Of a stretch of 64,000 nucleotides of DNA, positions 42,610 to 54,826 are shown in pieces. Below the pieces are notes generated by a model. The model did no database searches and was not told the DNA's origin. It saw only the letters and a list, made by a program, of their open reading frames with translations. Location: positions 1,674,001-1,738,000 of the forward strand of contig NC_057380.1 in assembly GCF_016906535.1 (NCBI RefSeq), given 5' to 3'. Positions within the stretch are counted from its first letter, which is position 1, and the number at the start of each line of letters is the position of its first letter. This DNA is from Rhizoctonia solani. Lineage: Eukaryota; Basidiomycota; Agaricomycetes; Cantharellales; Ceratobasidiaceae. A program made the position numbers and the translations under genes.

Positions 42610-45600
42610 CTGCCCCCCCTCTAAGGGCCTTGGCAGCGCCAAGGGCCTTCTTTTTCATGTCTTTTTTGTATTTTTCTAAAATTTTTTTCGGCGTTTTTTA
42701 AGTTTTCTTGGGGTTCCCATGTGTTTTCTTCTGACCCATAACCCTTCCATTTGACTTGGAAGAACCATTCTCCGTTCCTTTCTTTGGCATCAGTGATCCC
42801 TTCCACCTCATATTCCTCTTCTCCGTCTATGGTGACTGGTGGGGGGCAATTTTCAAAGGTGCGCTTCTTGTCCCTTTTGACCTTGGATAGGAGCCCCACA
42901 TAGAAAACATTGTGGATACGCATAGTTGGAGGTAGCTTGAGTTGGTAGGCGCGGTTGGAGATCTTCTCGATGACCTTGAATGGTCCTAAGCGTTGCTTGG
43001 TTAGCTTTGGGCTCAGGGTCTTGAGGTTTACGTTTCTGGAGTCCAACCATGCTTCCTCTCCAATCTCAAATTCTACTGGGTTTCCGTCTTCTCCAGCTAC
43101 CATCCGTTGCTTAGATTGCTGTAAGGCGGATTCTACTTCCTTCCATTGGGCTTCCATTGCCTGGGCAAGGTTGTCTGCTTCTGGAACATCTGTTGGTACG
43201 TTGGATGGGGTTAAGGTGGGTTCCCATCCGTACAGGGCTTTGAAAGGAGTTTTTCCGGTGCTACTGTGTACGGCATTATTGTAAGCAAATTCCGCCATGG
43301 GGAGCCACTTTGTCCAGTCCCGTTGGTTGATGCCAGAGTATGCCCTTAGGAAGTGTTCAATGGACGGGTTTACTTGTTCTGTCTGTCCATCACTTTGGGG
43401 GTGATAGGCTGAAGAGTAGTGGGGGTCTATTCCTAAGCGTTTGTACAGGGCTTTTAGGAACTTATTGTTGAACACCCTTCCCCTGTCTGATATCGTCTTT
43501 TCCGGCATCCCATGGCGTTTCCAGACATTTTCCAGGAATAGGTCTGCTAGTTTGGGCGCTTTCAACTTTTTTGAACATTTGATGAAGATGCCGTACTTAG
43601 TGAAGCTGTCAATGATAACCAAGATGGAGTCAAAATTCCCGTCCTTGGGCAAATCTACTATCATGTCATAAGAGATATGTTGCCAGGGTCTGGATGGGAT
43701 TTCTAGTGGCTGCAGGGGAATTGAAGCATACTTTGGTTTGCAAATACGCTGGCAGGTTTCACAGGAATCCACGTGCCAATAGGTGTTGGCGCGGATGCCA
43801 GGCCAATAGTAATTCCTGCAGATCAATTCTAACGTTTGCTGCCTCCCAGGGTGTCCAGCCAATGGGCTGTCATGGAAGATACAAAGTAGTTCCGTTCTCA
43901 GCGTTCCAACGTCAGGGACCACAATTTGTCCTTGGTAGAAGAGTAGGCCCGCTTCCATTTTGTAATCTTTGAACGCGCGTTTGATGGACAGGGGTGCCTT
44001 TGACTCATTTTGGAGGAATTGTTATTTCCTCTAGTGATTTGTCTTGGTCAAGGGCGCCTTTGATTTGGCGTTGGAGCTCCCTCTCAGGGGTGACTAGGGC
44101 AACGTTGGTGAATACGGGGTTGGGTAGCATGGTTTGATTGGCAGGGGGAATGTCCGCATGGTCAGAACGTTGTGACAGGGCATTGGGTTTACCGGATTGT
44201 TTGCCGGGACGGTATACTATCTGGAAGTTGTATCCGGCCAATAAAAGGTGCCATCTTGCATGGCGGCGGTTGAACGTCCGGGATTCTTTCCAGTATTCCA
44301 GGTTACAGTGATTGGTGAATACGGTGATGGGGTATAGAGTCCCTTCCAGGAATATGCGCCAGTACTCAAAGGAGCAAATGATTGCTAGGAGCTCCTTATT
44401 GTGTGTGTCATAATTCTGCTTGGCTCCTTTGAATGATTCAGAGAGGAAACCAAGGGGGTGTAAGCAACCATCTTCCTGCCGTTGACTGAGTATAGAACCA
44501 AGGGCCGCGCCGGATGCATCTGTTTCCAGGAAGTAGGGTTTGGCAGGGTCCGCATGGCAGAGGACAGGGGCGTTGGTGATTGCGTCCTTCAACCCTTGGA
44601 AAGCTTCTTGTTCCTTTGTATCCCATTTCCAAGGAGTGTCCTTCTTGACTAGGTTGTGTAACGGCCTAGCCATGTGGCTGAAATTGGCAATGAATCGGCG
44701 GAGGAAGTTGGCAAATCCCAAGAATGATTGAACCTCTTTGATTTTGGTAGGAGTAGGCCATTCTTGGACAGCCTGGATTTTGAGCTTATCCAAACTGAAG
44801 CCTTTATCCGAGACAATAATACCCAGGTATTCCACAGATGTCACGTGGAAGGTGCACTTTGAGGCTTTACAAAACAGTTGATTTTCCATAAGGCGCCGTA
44901 GGACTTCATGGACGTGCCGGGTGTGGGAAGCGTTATCCTTGGAGTAAATGAGGATGTCATCAAGGTAGATGATGACGCATACATCCAATAAATCCTTGAA
45001 CAGTTTGTTCATGAAGTGCTGGAAGGCGGCGGGGGCATTTGTTAAACCAAAGGTCATCACCAGGGACTTGTAAAGGCCATACTTTGTTTGGAAGGCAGTT
45101 TTCCATTCGTCACCCTCCTTGACACGGACGTTGTTGTAACCCCATCTTAGATCTAATTTGGTGAATATCTTGGCGCCGCAGAGCTGGGCCATGAGGTCAT
45201 CAGGACGGGGTAGCGGGTAAACGTTCTTTTTTGTCCGGTTATTTAGGCGTTGGTAATCAACTACTAATCGGCGGGAACCATCCTTTTTTGGAACAAACAT
45301 GACGGGGGAACTGATTGAGGATTTACTGGGTTGGATCTTCCCAGCTTTCAACTCGTCCCTGAGCCAGTCCTTGAGTGTGGCGGACTCAGCGTCTGTCATA
45401 CTGTAGAGGGGGGAGTTGAGGGGCCCTTCTTCCGTGAGCTTGATTCCAATGTTGTAATGCCGGTGCGGAGGGAGCTTGTTGAATTCTTCTTCCCCAAATA
45501 CCTTAGCATACTGATGGTACTCAGGGGGTACTCCTTCAAGAGGGTTTTTGTTGGCTTCCTCCTCTTCGGCAATGGTTACTTGTTCCGGTGGGGTGAGGAA

Positions 45601-46041
45601 AGGAGAGGGTGCGCAGATTCCAATCAATCTCCGGGTTGTGGGCGTCTAACCACTTCAATCCTAGGATAGCGGCGTGAGATCCTGTGTTGCAGATTAGGAA
45701 GGTCTCTGTCATTTGTTTGCCATCAAAGGAAAAGGTCAGTATGGCCTTCTTCCAGATTTTGCCAGCCTGGGGGCTCGACCCATCAAGCATAGTAACGGTG
45801 CGGGGTGTAGGGAGGTCTATGAGGGGTAGGCGTAATGCCTCAGCAGTGTGTGGGTGTAGGAACAATGATGTGGCGCCTGAATCTATCAGGACTTCTAAGG
45901 GGTCCGCTTGTTTCTCTGGCTTGATTGAAATAGTGAAGAGTGGGGAGATTCTATTTTTACTATTCAATATATTACATATTTCAACAAGCACAGAGTCCTT
46001 GGGGTCCTTGCGCGCGGCAGCAGGTACCCTTATCTTTTCCC
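42610..46041 (-). pseudogene. pol: pol of reverse element, three frame pieces
   Basis: Minus strand order: protease piece (46138-45536, LIDSGATSLF), then a frame change near 45600; RT and RNase H (45627-44005; VDYQRLNN, IYLDDILIYS, ETDASGAALG), then a 2-base loss near 44025 (LEEI); integrase and chromodomain (43958-42621; HDSPLAGHPG, SYDMIVDLP, ISDRGRVFNNKF, DGQTEQVNPS, FFQVKWKGYGSEENTWEP). All catalytic motifs survive, so the breaks are few and probably recent. Confidence 0.88.
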
Positions 46042-47381
46042 AATTGGTACTTGGAGTCTTTGCCAATCTTGGCGGTCTCTTTAGCCTTCCCCTTATCCTT
46101 GATAGGGGTGGCCTTCCAGCCCGTGTGGCATTCCGCAAACTTGTGACCTAATTTGCCGCACTTGATGCAAGCGCCGGCGGCGCGGCGGCGGTTTTGTTCT
46201 TCTTCCAACACAAAGTTTGGGTTGTTGGAGAGCTTCTTAGAACCGGTGTTTGACTGGCCGGTACTCATCCCCCTTGCGGGGTTAGTTGGTCTGCTAGACT
46301 TATTATCCTTTGGTGGATGGCTAGCACACTCCTCACGGAGGGCGTTATCAATGACAAGTGCTGCATTTTGCAGCTCTAAGAGGGTACGGGGGCGGTGCTC
46401 GCGGGTTGCAATTTGACGGCTGACCTCCCAATGGAGGCCACGGGCAAACTGGCCTCAAAGGGCCGCGTCATTCCAGTCCAGTTCCATGGCCAAGGTCCTG
46501 AACTTTGTGATATAGTCTGCGCAAGTGCCGGACTGGGTGAGGGTGGTGATTTTCCGCTCAGCGGCCCTTGTGGCGTCAGGGTTGCCAAATGCTGCCAGGA
46601 ATTCCATTTTGAAGCCCTCGACCGTTTGAATGATAGCCCAGTGTGATCCAAGCTGGTCAAGGTGTGGATGGGCCCATGCCCTGGTGGAGTCCTTCATGTT
46701 CATCAGGAGGAAGGATAGAACCTCCTGATCGGTTGGGAACATCCGCAAGTTAAGGCGGGTCCAGGCCAGCATCCTGGTCAGCCACTGCTTTGCCTTGCTT
46801 CCTATTTTGCCTGTGTAGGCATTGGGGTGGTCAACCTTGACCGGAGCGGGGTAGTGGGCTGCTGGAGCCAGAGGGAGAGGGGCAGGTGCTCCAATCGGGG
46901 ATTGGAGACGCGGAGATGTAGGGGGAGATGGGACTCGCGGGGGCACTGCTTGGACAGGAGTGGGTTGGGCAAAGGCGGGGAGCCCCTTGGATGGTTTGGG
47001 CCAGAATGAGACCCAACTAGTCAATCCAATAGGGTTGGCTTTTGAAAAGGGGCGTGGCGTTGCTTCCACGGCCGGGGGTTTTGTATCTTCTGGGGTCCGG
47101 GGCCCGTGAAGTTGGAGGCTTCTAAGCCCATCCTTGACAGTATTGACGGCTTGAGAGATGTTCTCAAGATTGGTGCGGGCCTCAACCCCTGCTTCTTGGA
47201 CTTCTTCCACTTTCCGCTCAAGATGCTCAACTTGGCCAAGGAGGCCAAGGAGGAGGCTTGTGATCCGTTCGAGGGAGACTTCCCCAAGTTTGACATAGGG
47301 GGCTGCCGGAAGGTGGGGTTCCAACTCTCCTTGATTGATTGGGGAGCGGGTTCAAGAGGTTGGCCGGGAACGGGTTGCCAT
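45981..47381 (-). pseudogene. gag: Gag of reverse element, with internal stops
   Basis: ATG at 47381 (MATRSRPTS) is followed nine codons later by TGA (47352-47354). The frame continues from 47324 with a coiled coil (LLGQVEHLERKVEEVQEAG), proline-rich middle and Gag core (KQWLTRMLAWTRL), then TGA at 46455-46457 where other copies read Arg or Cys. The CCHC knuckle CIKCGKLGHKFAEC lies near 46160. One base is missing after GGGAAAA (46035-46041), so the gag stop is lost and pol is in the +1 rather than -1 frame. Confidence 0.85.
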
Positions 47382-47884
47382 GGTATGTGTTGGCGGGTAG
47401 GAGCGGCCAGCGTGAGAAGATGCACGCGACAAGGAGCGAGTGGGGGTGCGCGAGGTAATGATGGGCAAGTGGTGGGGAATGAGGGCTGTATAGCCAGGGG
47501 TGCCTATATCAGGACTTATGAGCGCTTTGCTATGCAAACGCTAAACCTCTGCGTCAAACAACCTAGCGTTGGACAGTAAGTGCCGCTAATTACAGCCGTG
47601 GGCGGGCGTAATGTAGGGTCTTGTTTCTGCAAGCAGGTGTATCTGCTGTCTGAGGTTGCTGGTAACAGGTGCGGCAACCTTGGGTATGCGGACGATTAGA
47701 ACCCGTCTGCCTTATAGCAATTTGGTACTACCTGGGGCCAACGCTAGTTTGATTATTGATAGCAAAAGGCAAGCCCAATCAGGTGTTTTCCCTTGTGCTA
47801 GTACAGGGGGCCTTCTCGTTTGTTGGTATGAGTGGTTGTGCTTGGTGGGCACGGTTTGCAACCAACTTAAGGTCGATTACCTAG

Positions 47885-48463
47885 TGTCCTAGACGTCTGT
47901 AAGGACGTCAAGGAGGCGGGCGCTTGCGGCCGGTAAGACTAAGTAAGAACCGCTTAAGGCGGTGGGCAAGCTACCTACAACAACCAACTATACTACGGCA
48001 ACCAAGCCTATAAGGGCAATGGCAAGCTAGCTAAGTACAACCAAGAAGTTGCTTAAGGCAACCTAAAGCTTAGTAACTAAGTAATTGCTGGACCTAAGGT
48101 CCTTGTACAATGGGTAGATGCAACAAGAGGTAATTGACCTGGGTGTTACCATGGTTGGTTGGCCTCCTTATATATTACAGAGGAGAACTAATTACAAAAT
48201 ACAAGATATGCAATACCATAACCAATAAGAACCCCAATCCGTAGTTGGCCTTACTCATGCATACGTGTCACTGACGTGTCATAGTGATGTCATCAGGTGG
48301 AGGTGGCTACGTGTGCTGAGGTAAGCGCGGATGGGGACGTGGCTTGGCGCTTAGCGTATGATATAAGCGCCGAAGTCACGTGATCGAAAATGTTGTCCGT
48401 TTGCCTTTGTTTAAAATCGAGAAAATGGGAATAAATTCCCTGGTATTGAGTGTGTCTACAACA
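47885..48463 (-). repeat. 5' LTR of reverse element
   Basis: Plus strand TGTCCTAGACGTC...GTGTCTACAACA, nearly identical to 42028-42609 with small indels. It is followed by GCTAG. Confidence 0.92.
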
Positions 48464-48780
48464 GCTAGAATTGCTGCATATCTATCCTGAAACGGGTATA
48501 TGAGTCTCCACCCATCTACACTCCACCACATGTCCCAACAAGGTTAATTCAGCAACTTGCAACAAACCTTACTTTATGTTCTTGAACTTTTCTACATTGA
48601 GTACTATTTTACGGCAGATAATGAGGTTTTTAGTACAGCTTTTTGTACGTTCTGTGCGTGTCCTTTCCAGCTCATTTTACAACTCTTACCTGATTTTTCT
48701 AAAGGATCCAGGCATCACATTCTTGCTTCCAAAGTATACCTACTCAAGTTATACTTGGCCACATCATGAAGCCTGCACAT
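48464..48780. repeat. Duplicated host segment, copy B, piece 3
   Basis: Matches window positions about 186-485. At least nine CpG sites of copy A read TpG or CpA here. It ends in CACAT, the duplication of the adjacent solo LTR. Confidence 0.85.
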
Positions 48781-49363
48781 TGTCCTAGACGTCTGTAAGG
48801 ACATCAAGGAAGGGGGCGCTTGCGGCCGGATGTATCTAAGTGAGAAACCGCGTAAGGCGGCGGCAAGCTATCCTACAACGGCAACCAGCTATACTACGGT
48901 GACCAAGGCCGTAAGGGCAATGATCAGCTATGTAACTACAACAAGGAGGCTGCTTAAGGCGGTGTGTACTGAGTGACTAAGTAGGTTACTGGGCTTAAGG
49001 CCCTTGTACAGTGGTGGGATGCAACAAGAGGTAATCAACCTGGGTGTTACCATGGTTGGTTGGCCTCCTTATATATTCTACAGTGAGACTAATTACAAAT
49101 ACATTATATGCAATACCTAATCCAATAAGAACCCCGCTCCGCAGTCAGCCTTACTCATGCATACGTGTCACTGATGTGTCATAATGATGTCATCAAGTGG
49201 AGGTGGCTACGTGTGCTGAGGTAAGCGCGGGTGGGGACGTGGCTCGGCGCTTAGCATATGATATAAGCGCCGAAGTCACGTGATTGAAAATGTTGTCCGT
49301 TTGGCTTTGTTTAAATCCGAGAAAATGGGAATAAATTCCCTGGTATTGAGTGTGTCTACAACA
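48781..49363 (-). mobile_element. Solo LTR, family A, reverse
   Basis: 583 bp, TGTCCTAGACGTC...GTGTCTACAACA, with the 5-bp duplication CACAT (48776-48780 and 49364-49368). The empty site is visible in copy A near 480-490. Confidence 0.92.
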
Positions 49364-49417
49364 CACATCTTGATCCTTGAGCTTTATATTGGCATTGTAT
49401 CCATTTGTATCAATATC
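49364..49417. repeat. Duplicated host segment, copy B, piece 4
   Basis: CACATCTTGATCC...CAATATC matches window positions about 483-537. It is bounded by the duplications CACAT and ATATC. Confidence 0.85.
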
Positions 49418-49981
49418 TGTTACAACCTCCTGAATTATACCACTGGATTTGCCGGATTCTTCTATTATTTTTAGTATTTTTTATGGACTTGATATCTCAT
49501 GTTTTTTGATCACGTGATCTTGGCGCTTACTATGCCAAGATGCTGCGCCAAGATGCCGTGCCAAGGGCGCTTAGGAGAAATCCACGCTTCTGCGCAGCCT
49601 GCAGCACGCTTCTCATTTCACACATGTACTTCTTTTCACACGCGCACAGACCATGTAAATAGTGCGCCTACTTCTATATATACAGCAGGGAAATTGCTTG
49701 GAGACCCCAAGTCAATTTTACCTTGTCTCTTACTCATTAGAGAAGGTAGCCAGCCAGCTAAGTAGCAGGCCCCCTAAGTAGTTCACATGCTCACCCCCCT
49801 ACATTCACCTATCACACCTCCCAGGCCTAAGGCCCCTTTGTACATAGATCCCAGTAGAAGTCTGCCCTAAGCAGCAGTAGTTTAGCCTAGTTAGTTAAGT
49901 TAGACCAGTGTAGCTTGTAGTAGTATGGCCTTAAGCGCCTGCCTCCTCCAGCGTGTACCCACCTTACAGTGGTGTACAACA
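49418..49981 (+). mobile_element. Solo LTR, family B
   Basis: 564 bp, TGTTACAACCTCC...GGTGTACAACA, with the 5-bp duplication ATATC (49413-49417 and 49982-49986). It contains TCACGTGATCTTGGCGCTTA near 49509 and a CTGC/GCAG hairpin near 49863. Confidence 0.92.
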
Positions 49982-50506
49982 ATATCCATGAATCTATGAT
50001 CCAAAATGCAACCAGCACTTTGTCTTGGAATTGTCACGTAATGGGGTATTTTTTAAAACACATATTCATTTTACAGACAACAATGCTGATTGAGTATATC
50101 ATCCGTAGCCAGAAACTACTCTTGGAAAGCAGCCCTTTCCTGCGGAAGCATAAATTGGAAAACTTGCAAATGCATGCGGTATACTACAAGACTATATTGA
50201 TTTGAATGCACTGCGTGTATGCTACCATATAGCACAATAACCCTAAGTAAATTATCATAAAACATGGCAAGATGATAAAATCTTTGAGACTACATTTTGT
50301 GATTACAAACTAATGTGGATATACAGCACCCACTGCCCAAACTCCTTCTCCCCAACCTTCTTGCGTAGCCCTGCAGCAGCATAATGGACTGCTCTCCATT
50401 CCCAACCTTCCCAGCCTTCATCAACATCTCATACACCTTATCAGCCATAAACGGCGCATCCCCATTCATCACAGACCACATTGACGCAACCACGCTTGGA
50501 TACCCC
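49982..50506. repeat. Duplicated host segment, copy B, piece 5
   Basis: Matches window positions about 533-1066 and ends abruptly at 50506 (GGATACCCC/TGCC), where copy A continues into more of the CHAT gene. Many CpG losses relative to copy A. Confidence 0.85.
50290..50506 (-). pseudogene. Truncated 3' end of duplicated TPR-CHAT gene
   Basis: Minus strand VVASMWSVMNGDAPF... corresponds to the last about 70 residues of the CHAT protein. A deletion of about 10 bp near 50395 (the CCCCGCCTCT stretch of copy A is missing) shifts the frame. The catalytic His and Cys part is absent. It is a dead fragment. Confidence 0.8.
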
Positions 50507-51521
50507 TGCCAAGTTCAGGTCTTGCTCTACACTTCATAGATTAACATTGCTGCAATAACAATGGGTGTCATAGGGTATGCTCACTTTATTGTTCTTTTCC
50601 AATCTTTTGTGTGGTTGAATACATAATTTACTAAGGCCCCAATTTCATACTAAGTGCATCTATTTTCTGCAATTGATAATGGGCTCTGCTTGTGGGCAGC
50701 CTTGTCCTCGAAAGGTTCTCCACGAGTCACGTGACGCTCGTTACTCTGGGACAGATCAAGATATTAATATCCGACCCAGGCGTGATCCAGGCATATCCAT
50801 TATGGTCACTCCAGCAGACAAGTCAACCTCAGTTGTATACTGTCGATCTTTTTCAAAATATCTCCTCTTCAAGCTTTTTCATTGAATAGGAATGCGTGAT
50901 TCCTACGGATGACTGAGCCTGGAATCAGCACGTCATCAAGCGCCCATTGCGGTGGCCTCTCCATACACCCTCCCTTTGGCCACACTATCATAGAACTATG
51001 TATATCTACTGGTGACTAACTCCCGTATAATCTGATTGTGTAGTTCTGGATTTCGTAATTTGCAGATGTTCTAATTAAATGTACGGCCGACGCAACAGAT
51101 ATAGATACAGGTCGTAATCATAGATGATATTCACTGCTTCTCGGACACGCCACACCATTCAGTCAATTTACATGCGCTCCATGCGTCCCCTGCTTTTCAG
51201 CATCTTGTATATAATTGTTCAAGCCAGCTAGGAATAGCAACTGCAACATCTTGAGATGTGGGGAATTAATAATATACGGCCTCCGGCGCCGGCCTACCCT
51301 TACGCGTCTGCGGACTTTGTACTCGGGGCGATCCTGATTTGCTTCTTGGTTCGGTTATTGTTGCCCTCCAATACATTGCACCAACGTACAAGTCTATCTT
51401 ATGGCACGCTCTATTCAACAAACTGGTCCTGGAATCTGGTATATAAACTTTCGTATTTCTTGGTTGATCCATCATCAACAGAATCAACTCTTCTACTTTC
51501 TTAAAAGATAGTGTTTTCACC
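50507..51521. other. Region without recognisable gene
   Basis: About 1 kb between the duplicate and the oxalate decarboxylase gene. Only short overlapping frames. The last few hundred bases presumably hold the decarboxylase promoter, but no TATA box could be placed with confidence. Confidence 0.5.
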
Positions 51522-53618
51522 ATGCGTATGTCCCTTGCTCTAGCTCTAGCTCTTTCCACGGGTGTTCTTGGTGCCCCGGCCCCGGCTGCAGATACGAAAC
51601 CATCGGCCACAAAGGATTCCCACTACTATATTCTCGTCCAAGTCTGCAGGACCTTCACCGACGACCGACTCATTGTATCCTAGCCCAACAGTCCCATACG
51701 CTTCGGAAGATCTGAACGAGTCATACCTTGATAAATTTCAGAACGAATTACCAGAGCCCATTCGCGGATCGAGAGGCGCAAACATCCTTGGCCCTCAGAA
51801 CGTCGAGCTCGATCGTCAGAACCCTGACATCCTCGCACCCCCAACTACAGATAGCGGTTCGGTGTAAGTACCCAGTACATTAGCATCAGTGGCTATCTAA
51901 CCTATCAACACTCAGCGAGAACGTCAAATGGCCATTCAGTCTGTCACACAACCGTATTCAGGATGGCGGTTGGGCGCGTCAGCAGAACGGTACATCGTGG
52001 GCGGTGGCAGCGTGATGATTTAGACTCCTGACAAACTATACGTAGTCCATTCGATGCCAATCGCGACAACTATAGCTGGTGTAAATATGCGTCTGAAAGC
52101 AGGAACGATGCGGTGCGTCATGCTAGTATTTTAAATTATCCATATTGACAGTTTGATAGTGAAATGCATTGGCATATCACTGCGGAGGTAGGTGCATCAT
52201 ATAGTAATTTAGTATTCGCAAATATTCAATATCGATGACGTCATGATTATATTTATTAAGTGGGCATATATCCTGGAGGTGTGTAGTTATCTTTCGGTTA
52301 ACTTTGGCTGCCTGACAGCGAGTCCGGATATTATAGGGAAGCTGCCGTATTGTTGTCGTGAACACTGAAGGCCAGAATTATATAGCTGATGTTGTATGTA
52401 CCCAGAAGTAGTCCTATTATTCTCTGAACTACCCTCCGATATAGTATCCGGGAGATCTTTGGTACTTTCCACCCGGTATCCCCCATGTCCTTCAGGGCCT
52501 TAATGACACCGCTGACGGCTGTGAATTCCTCCTTGTATGTGCATTATATGCCTTCCATTTTCACTACTCTCACTTCTCCTTTGTAGGTCTTCGACGATGG
52601 GGAATTCAGTGAAGATTCTACTTTCTCGGTTACAGACTGGGCATCCCATATCCCCAAGGAAGTCTTGAGCCGGAACTTCAAGGTCAATGCCTCAGCTTTT
52701 GATCACATTCCTGACCGCGAGTTGTATATGATCCCAACTGCGGTACCGACGGGTACTCCCGAAGAAGAAGGGGTCAAGAGCCCTCAAGGTGTATCTACTT
52801 TACCTTACACGTTTGCTGCCAGCAAGATCAACGCCACCGAAGTATGTTCGCACCAAACTTGATTCGGAATCCAATATCTAAACAGTTCTGCTAGGTTCCG
52901 GGTGGAACAGTCAAGGTCGTCGATTCACGCACATTCAAAGTCAGCAAGACTATTGCACTTGCAGAGGTATGCAACTGAGTGGCAATTACATTGCTTCAAT
53001 ACTCACTTTATCTTTTCGTATAGGTGACTGTTGAGGTTGGAGGAATGCGTGAACTTCATGTGAGTGAATCACATTTTTCCCAAAATAGAGAACTGACTGG
53101 GACACTCGCTAGTGGCATCCAACCCAACCCGAATGGTCTTACTTTATGTCATTATCTAATAAAGCAACGCTCATAATCTAAGCCGTTGACTCTCTTATCC
53201 AGTGAGGGAAATGCCCGCATCACTGTGTTTGCAGCTGAGGGTAACGCACGCACTTTCAATTATCAACCGGGAGATATCGGTAGGGCATTTCTTCGTTGGG
53301 TCCTCCAAGATCTCAACAACTTCCAACCCAGGTTATGTCCCGCCATCATTCGGGCACTATGTTGAGAACATTGGAAACACAACGCTCAAGCTCCTTGAAA
53401 TTTTCAACTCCGACAAGTATGAAGACATTTCACTGAATCAATGGCTGGCGCTCACACCGCCTGATATGGTCAAGGTGTGCCTGCTCGGTTTTTTTCTTCA
53501 GGTGAATAATTTTGTGCTCACTGCCTGAAAATTTCAGGCTCACCTACAGCTGAGCGACGACACCATTAGCAAACTGCAAAAAGTAAAGCCAGTTGTAGTT
53601 GGGCCTGGTCTCCTTTAA
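51522..53618 (+). CDS. Secreted bicupin oxalate decarboxylase
   Basis: ATG at 51522 opens a signal peptide ([20 protein letters not shown]). Fourteen exons can be read: 51522-51863, 51916-51989, 52046-52112, 52160-52187, 52261-52278, 52337-52393, 52445-52534, 52587-52841, 52895-52966, 53024-53059, 53113-53147, 53203-53279, 53332-53474 and 53538-53618. Most junctions are good GT-AG and in frame; the donor at 53148 (GTCATT) is weak. Cupin 1 has [18 protein letters not shown] and [16 protein letters not shown], cupin 2 has [16 protein letters not shown] and GHYVEN: the metal-binding His/Glu of both Mn cupins. Known activity of the family: oxalate to formate and CO2. The signal-peptide frame and the mature frame ([15 protein letters not shown]) are offset by one base near 51635, so this allele is broken or misread there. 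Confidence 0.9.
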
Positions 53619-54826
53619 CCTACTTCAGTCAAATTCCAGCATGAGACAATAACTGTATTGATCATCGCTTAGTTGTAAGCCTTAATAATATAATAATTAG
53701 TATTTATTTGTACTGGTAGAGAAAGAGCACCTCGAATTCATCTGTCTTTCCGTTTGTCAGACATTTATCATAAAGGCTCGGATATGGATCGGAGCTCTAA
53801 CTCCAAGGGCGAAGAGATGAGCGTGCAGAGGTCATATTTGAGTCTATAGTCTATTAATGATTTACGTGGAGAAGAGGATAAATAGTTCACTCAGCCAGTT
53901 TGCGTTTGATAGGCACAGTCGAGTGCACAATTTCCGCTTGTCGCTGGCTGTACCACATTTTGCCTCATCCCTCTTATATTATGGTGGGAAATTCGTACAC
54001 AGGGAACCATTCGCCTATAGTTATAAGCTGCAACCTATAGAACTATCGCGATGAAGGTACTTATACTGCAGTATATACTTTAGCTAGTACCTTCTGCCCT
54101 ATATATAGGTATATATGAGAGATTGATTTCTGAAAATTGTATCTGGAATCACAGATACACTGAGTTATATTAGTAAACCGCCGGAGATCATATGATGGGC
54201 CACAATCAGCATGTTTACGATCGTACGCCCGTAGATTCAAGCCCGATTATATAAAACATATTTATTTAATATTCCCAATAGGTCAGCAATCTTGGTCGGA
54301 TACCCGAACCATACCAACTTGGCCGTGTGACGAGCCTACTGGCGCATAGATATGGGATATATAACTTCAGGTTCTCACTACCATGATAATTTGTATGTAC
54401 AGTGCGAGACGCCTTGATCTACGGAACTTATAATTATTGTAATCTTCCAGAAGTCCAGGGACATGAAATAATAAATCCCTAGAAAGCTCATTTGCCGACA
54501 CGTCTCAGTCGATTTCTAAACTATGGTTCTTCACCTTGATTGGGAGTTCTGATATTTTTATTTCTAATGCGGTAACAAGTAATTTTACTGGATACTATCG
54601 GTTTACTAGTCAATATTACAGAATCAGGTCACGGACACATGATGTAGCCACGATCAATAGTTTCCCGTGGCAATAGAAGCGCAGCCCTATCATGGAACAC
54701 TCCTCCGACGGATACTGACTTCACATTTGGCCGTTTGTCGTGCGAATGCTTCACGAATAACGATCTAATTGTATGCGGCGTTGTTAATATTGATATAATC
54801 GAGGGTCGTGTACGCATCATAATTAC
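53619..54826. other. Convergent intergenic region
   Basis: About 1.2 kb, AT-rich, between the 3' ends of the decarboxylase and the P450 gene. No gene, repeat or motif recognised. Confidence 0.6.

Larger units (their letters stand above)
42028..48463 (-). mobile_element. Full-length family-A Ty3/gypsy element, reverse orientation
   Basis: LTRs 42028-42609 (582 bp) and 47885-48463 (579 bp), with the 5-bp duplication GCTAG (42023-42027 and 48464-48468). It is 6.4 kb without further insertions: gag then pol on the minus strand. Both genes carry stops and frame shifts, so it is complete in structure but not coding-competent. Confidence 0.92.
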
